Source of the DNA: Onstottus_A sp049273835
GTDB lineage: Bacteria; Acidobacteriota; Blastocatellia; UBA7656
DNA length: 22,625 nt
Direction: 5' to 3'
Assembly: GCA_049273835.1 (NCBI GenBank)
Contig: JBASRM010000512.1
Coordinates: 1 to 22,625, forward strand
The stretch's first letter is position 1. The number at the start of each line of letters is the position of its first letter. The translations under genes and the position numbers were made by a program. Positions 21,340 through 22,625 of this stretch are shown in pieces. The notes beneath the pieces were generated by a model that was not told the DNA's origin, searched no databases, and saw only the letters and a program-made list of their open reading frames with translations.

Positions 21340-21792
21340 TCAGATGACGGCCTGAAGCCTCCGCAAAATCTCCTGCTTCGGAAACGCGCCTACCATCCGA
21401 TCGACCTCCCGCCCCTTCTTCAACACAAGCAGCGTAGGAATGCTTCGTGCGTTGAAACGCGAACCGGTTATCGGATTCTCATCGGTGTTAAGCTTAGCCA
21501 CTTTGACCCGACCCGCAAGCTCGGTAGCGAGTTGTTCAATGATAGGCGCAATCATTCGGCAAGGTCCGCACCACGGCGCCCACATATCCAACAGCACCGG
21601 AAGCGGCGACCGCTCGACTTCGTCGGCGAAGTTCCCATCGTTCACCGTCACTGGATGAGTTGAAACGCGAAGATCGCTCTTGCATCGACCGCAAACAGGT
21701 TGAAGCCCCTGGCCAAGTTTTTCAGTGGGAACCCGGTTGTTCGCCCCGCATTTCGGACATTGAATGATTTGCGTTTCTGATGTTGCGCTCAT
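21340..21792 (-). CDS. trxC: Thioredoxin 2 type (zinc ribbon plus thioredoxin domain)
   Basis: A 150-residue protein. The N-terminal zinc ribbon has CPKCG (Cys12, Cys15) and CGRC (Cys34, Cys37), and the thioredoxin fold has the active site WCGPC (Cys75, Cys78) and the cis-proline region SIPTLLV. This is the layout of E. coli TrxC, a cytoplasmic disulfide reductase linked to oxidative stress, whose zinc centre tunes its redox potential. It is the first gene of the trxC-dipeptidase-DinB operon. The 161-nt gap upstream has short inverted repeats (GAGTAC/GTACTC around 21793-21830; GAGTC/GACTC around 21866-21880) but no promoter I would trust. Confidence 0.92.
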   Translation of the reverse strand: MSATSETQIIQCPKCGANNRVPTEKLGQGLQPVCGRCKSDLRVSTHPVTVNDGNFADEVERSPLPVLLDMWAPWCGPCRMIAPIIEQLATELAGRVKVAKLNTDENPITGSRFNARSIPTLLVLKKGREVDRMVGAFPKQEILRRLQAVI

Positions 21793-21953
21793 GAGTACAG
21801 TCTAGCCGATGACTCAGTACTCCGGCCACGGCGAGCCGTCTTTTCGAGCTTCCTGCCGCGGCCAGAGTCTGTCGGACTCGCATCAATAAGCGTGTTCATG
21901 GGGTCTGTTGGAAGAGCTCAGCAAAAATTTCTAGCGGGGGCTCTGGCATAGAC

Positions 21954-22625
21954 TCACTTCAGCTCCATCAGCCAGATGTTCCCCGTGGTCTCACTGTATT
22001 CGTAAACGATTTTATCTCTGAGCGGCGACCACGCGGGATATCGCAGGTAAGCATTGAGCTTGGAGTTAGTTGTAATCTGTTTTTGCGTTTTCGTCGAGCG
22101 CGATACCCAGTAGATGTTCCACAGGTCATTGCGCTGTCCGGCAAAGAGAATCTTGTCGCTGTCAGGCGACCAGTCATGCGGCCAGCTTTGGCCGGGGTCG
22201 AAAGTCACTTGAGTTGGTGTGCCTCCGTCAGCCGGCATCACCAAAACGTGAGTATCTTCTCCGCGTTTTGTTTCAATCGCTATGTGTTTTCCGTCCGGCG
22301 ACCAGGCGGGCCAGCCCATCGATTCGGTATCAAATGTAAGCTGTCTAGGCTCGCCCCCGTAGACCGGAACAACCCAGATATTGGTTGTCCCACTCTTTGT
22401 GGAATTGAAGGCAATCTGTTTTCCATCCGGCGACATCGCCAGGAATGCTAGCGTCAGTCCGGGATCGACAAGCAGAACCTCTCTGCCACTCTTTATAGAA
22501 ACTGACCAGATCGTGTCCTTGTCGAGGCGATACGATTGAAAGGCAATTCGATCATTGTCTGGAAACCAGCTTGGGCCCCAGTCGATCGCCGGATTGGTTG
22601 TAAGTTGCAAAGGATTCTGGCCGTC
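21954..22625 (-). CDS. PD40/TolB-like beta-propeller protein, C-terminal part
   Basis: At least 223 residues; the frame is open at the right edge, so the start lies outside the window. It holds about five propeller blades with the PD40 signature. Examples are LAMSPDGKQIAF, PAWSPDGKHIAIETKRG and HDWSPDSDKILFAGQRND, each followed by an IWVVP- or IYWVS-like strand and a GG-x-P-x-Q-L-T turn (GGEPRQLTF, GGTPTQVTF). Such propellers occur in TolB and, in Acidobacteria and relatives, at the C-terminus of Ser/Thr kinases or winged-helix regulators. Without the N-terminus I cannot say which this is. It ends in IWLMELK. No terminator is evident after it. Confidence 0.85.
   Translation of the reverse strand, partial: DGQNPLQLTTNPAIDWGPSWFPDNDRIAFQSYRLDKDTIWSVSIKSGREVLLVDPGLTLAFLAMSPDGKQIAFNSTKSGTTNIWVVPVYGGEPRQLTFDTESMGWPAWSPDGKHIAIETKRGEDTHVLVMPADGGTPTQVTFDPGQSWPHDWSPDSDKILFAGQRNDLWNIYWVSRSTKTQKQITTNSKLNAYLRYPAWSPLRDKIVYEYSETTGNIWLMELK

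Overview
The window looks like ordinary chromosomal DNA from a moderately high-GC, diderm, free-living bacterium. The gene mix (GyrA, a fused MoaD-MoaE, PD40 propeller protein, DinB, VanX-like peptidase, many one-off lipoproteins) and the short-period repeat hairpins between genes would suit an acidobacterial (Blastocatellia-like) genome. That assignment is inference from style, with no marker that settles it. No tRNA, rRNA, insertion sequence, prophage or CRISPR array is visible.

Layout. 1-1.45 kb: the end of an unrecognised alpha-helical protein (+), then a minus-strand pair of SixA-type phosphatase and a small two-helix membrane protein. 1.6-6.35 kb: a plus-strand run of pirin, a 14-helix DHA2 drug exporter, a DUF5996 protein and a two-helix potassium channel; the last two abut with no gap. 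6.5-8.6 kb: an orphan Eco57I/TaqI-like N6-adenine DNA methyltransferase (-), which carries a duplicated target-recognition segment and an in-frame 72-nt palindromic repeat. 8.78-12.56 kb: a plus-strand operon of YheT-like hydrolase, inositol-monophosphatase-family enzyme, homoserine kinase and an exported protein with FG-GAP-like calcium loops. 12.7-13.4 kb: PlsC acyltransferase (-). 13.5-17.8 kb: a small alarmone hydrolase (HD domain), gyrA behind a good sigma70-type promoter, and a TPR lipoprotein that abuts gyrA. 17.9-19.1 kb: a minus-strand pair of JAMM peptidase and MoaD-MoaE fusion. 19.25-19.96 kb: an exported beta-carbonic anhydrase (+). 20.0-21.8 kb: a minus-strand operon of zinc-ribbon thioredoxin, exported D-Ala-D-Ala dipeptidase and DinB-fold protein. 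21.95-22.6 kb: the C-terminal part of a PD40 beta-propeller protein running off the window.

Two things stand out. First, a JAMM metallopeptidase with a complete active site lies directly upstream of a MoaD-MoaE fusion whose MoaD half ends in an internal Gly-Gly. MoaD must have a free C-terminal Gly-Gly to carry sulfur, so the neighbour is the obvious candidate to cut the fusion. Second, several hairpins (7600-7671, 17836-17934, 18641-18711 and possibly 19964-20033) share one architecture: degenerate 7- or 8-nt tandem units on one arm, facing an inverted copy. Their unit sequences differ from hairpin to hairpin. They sit at gene ends, or in one case inside a gene in exact codon phase, and they appear to have supplied the C-terminal residues of two neighbouring proteins.
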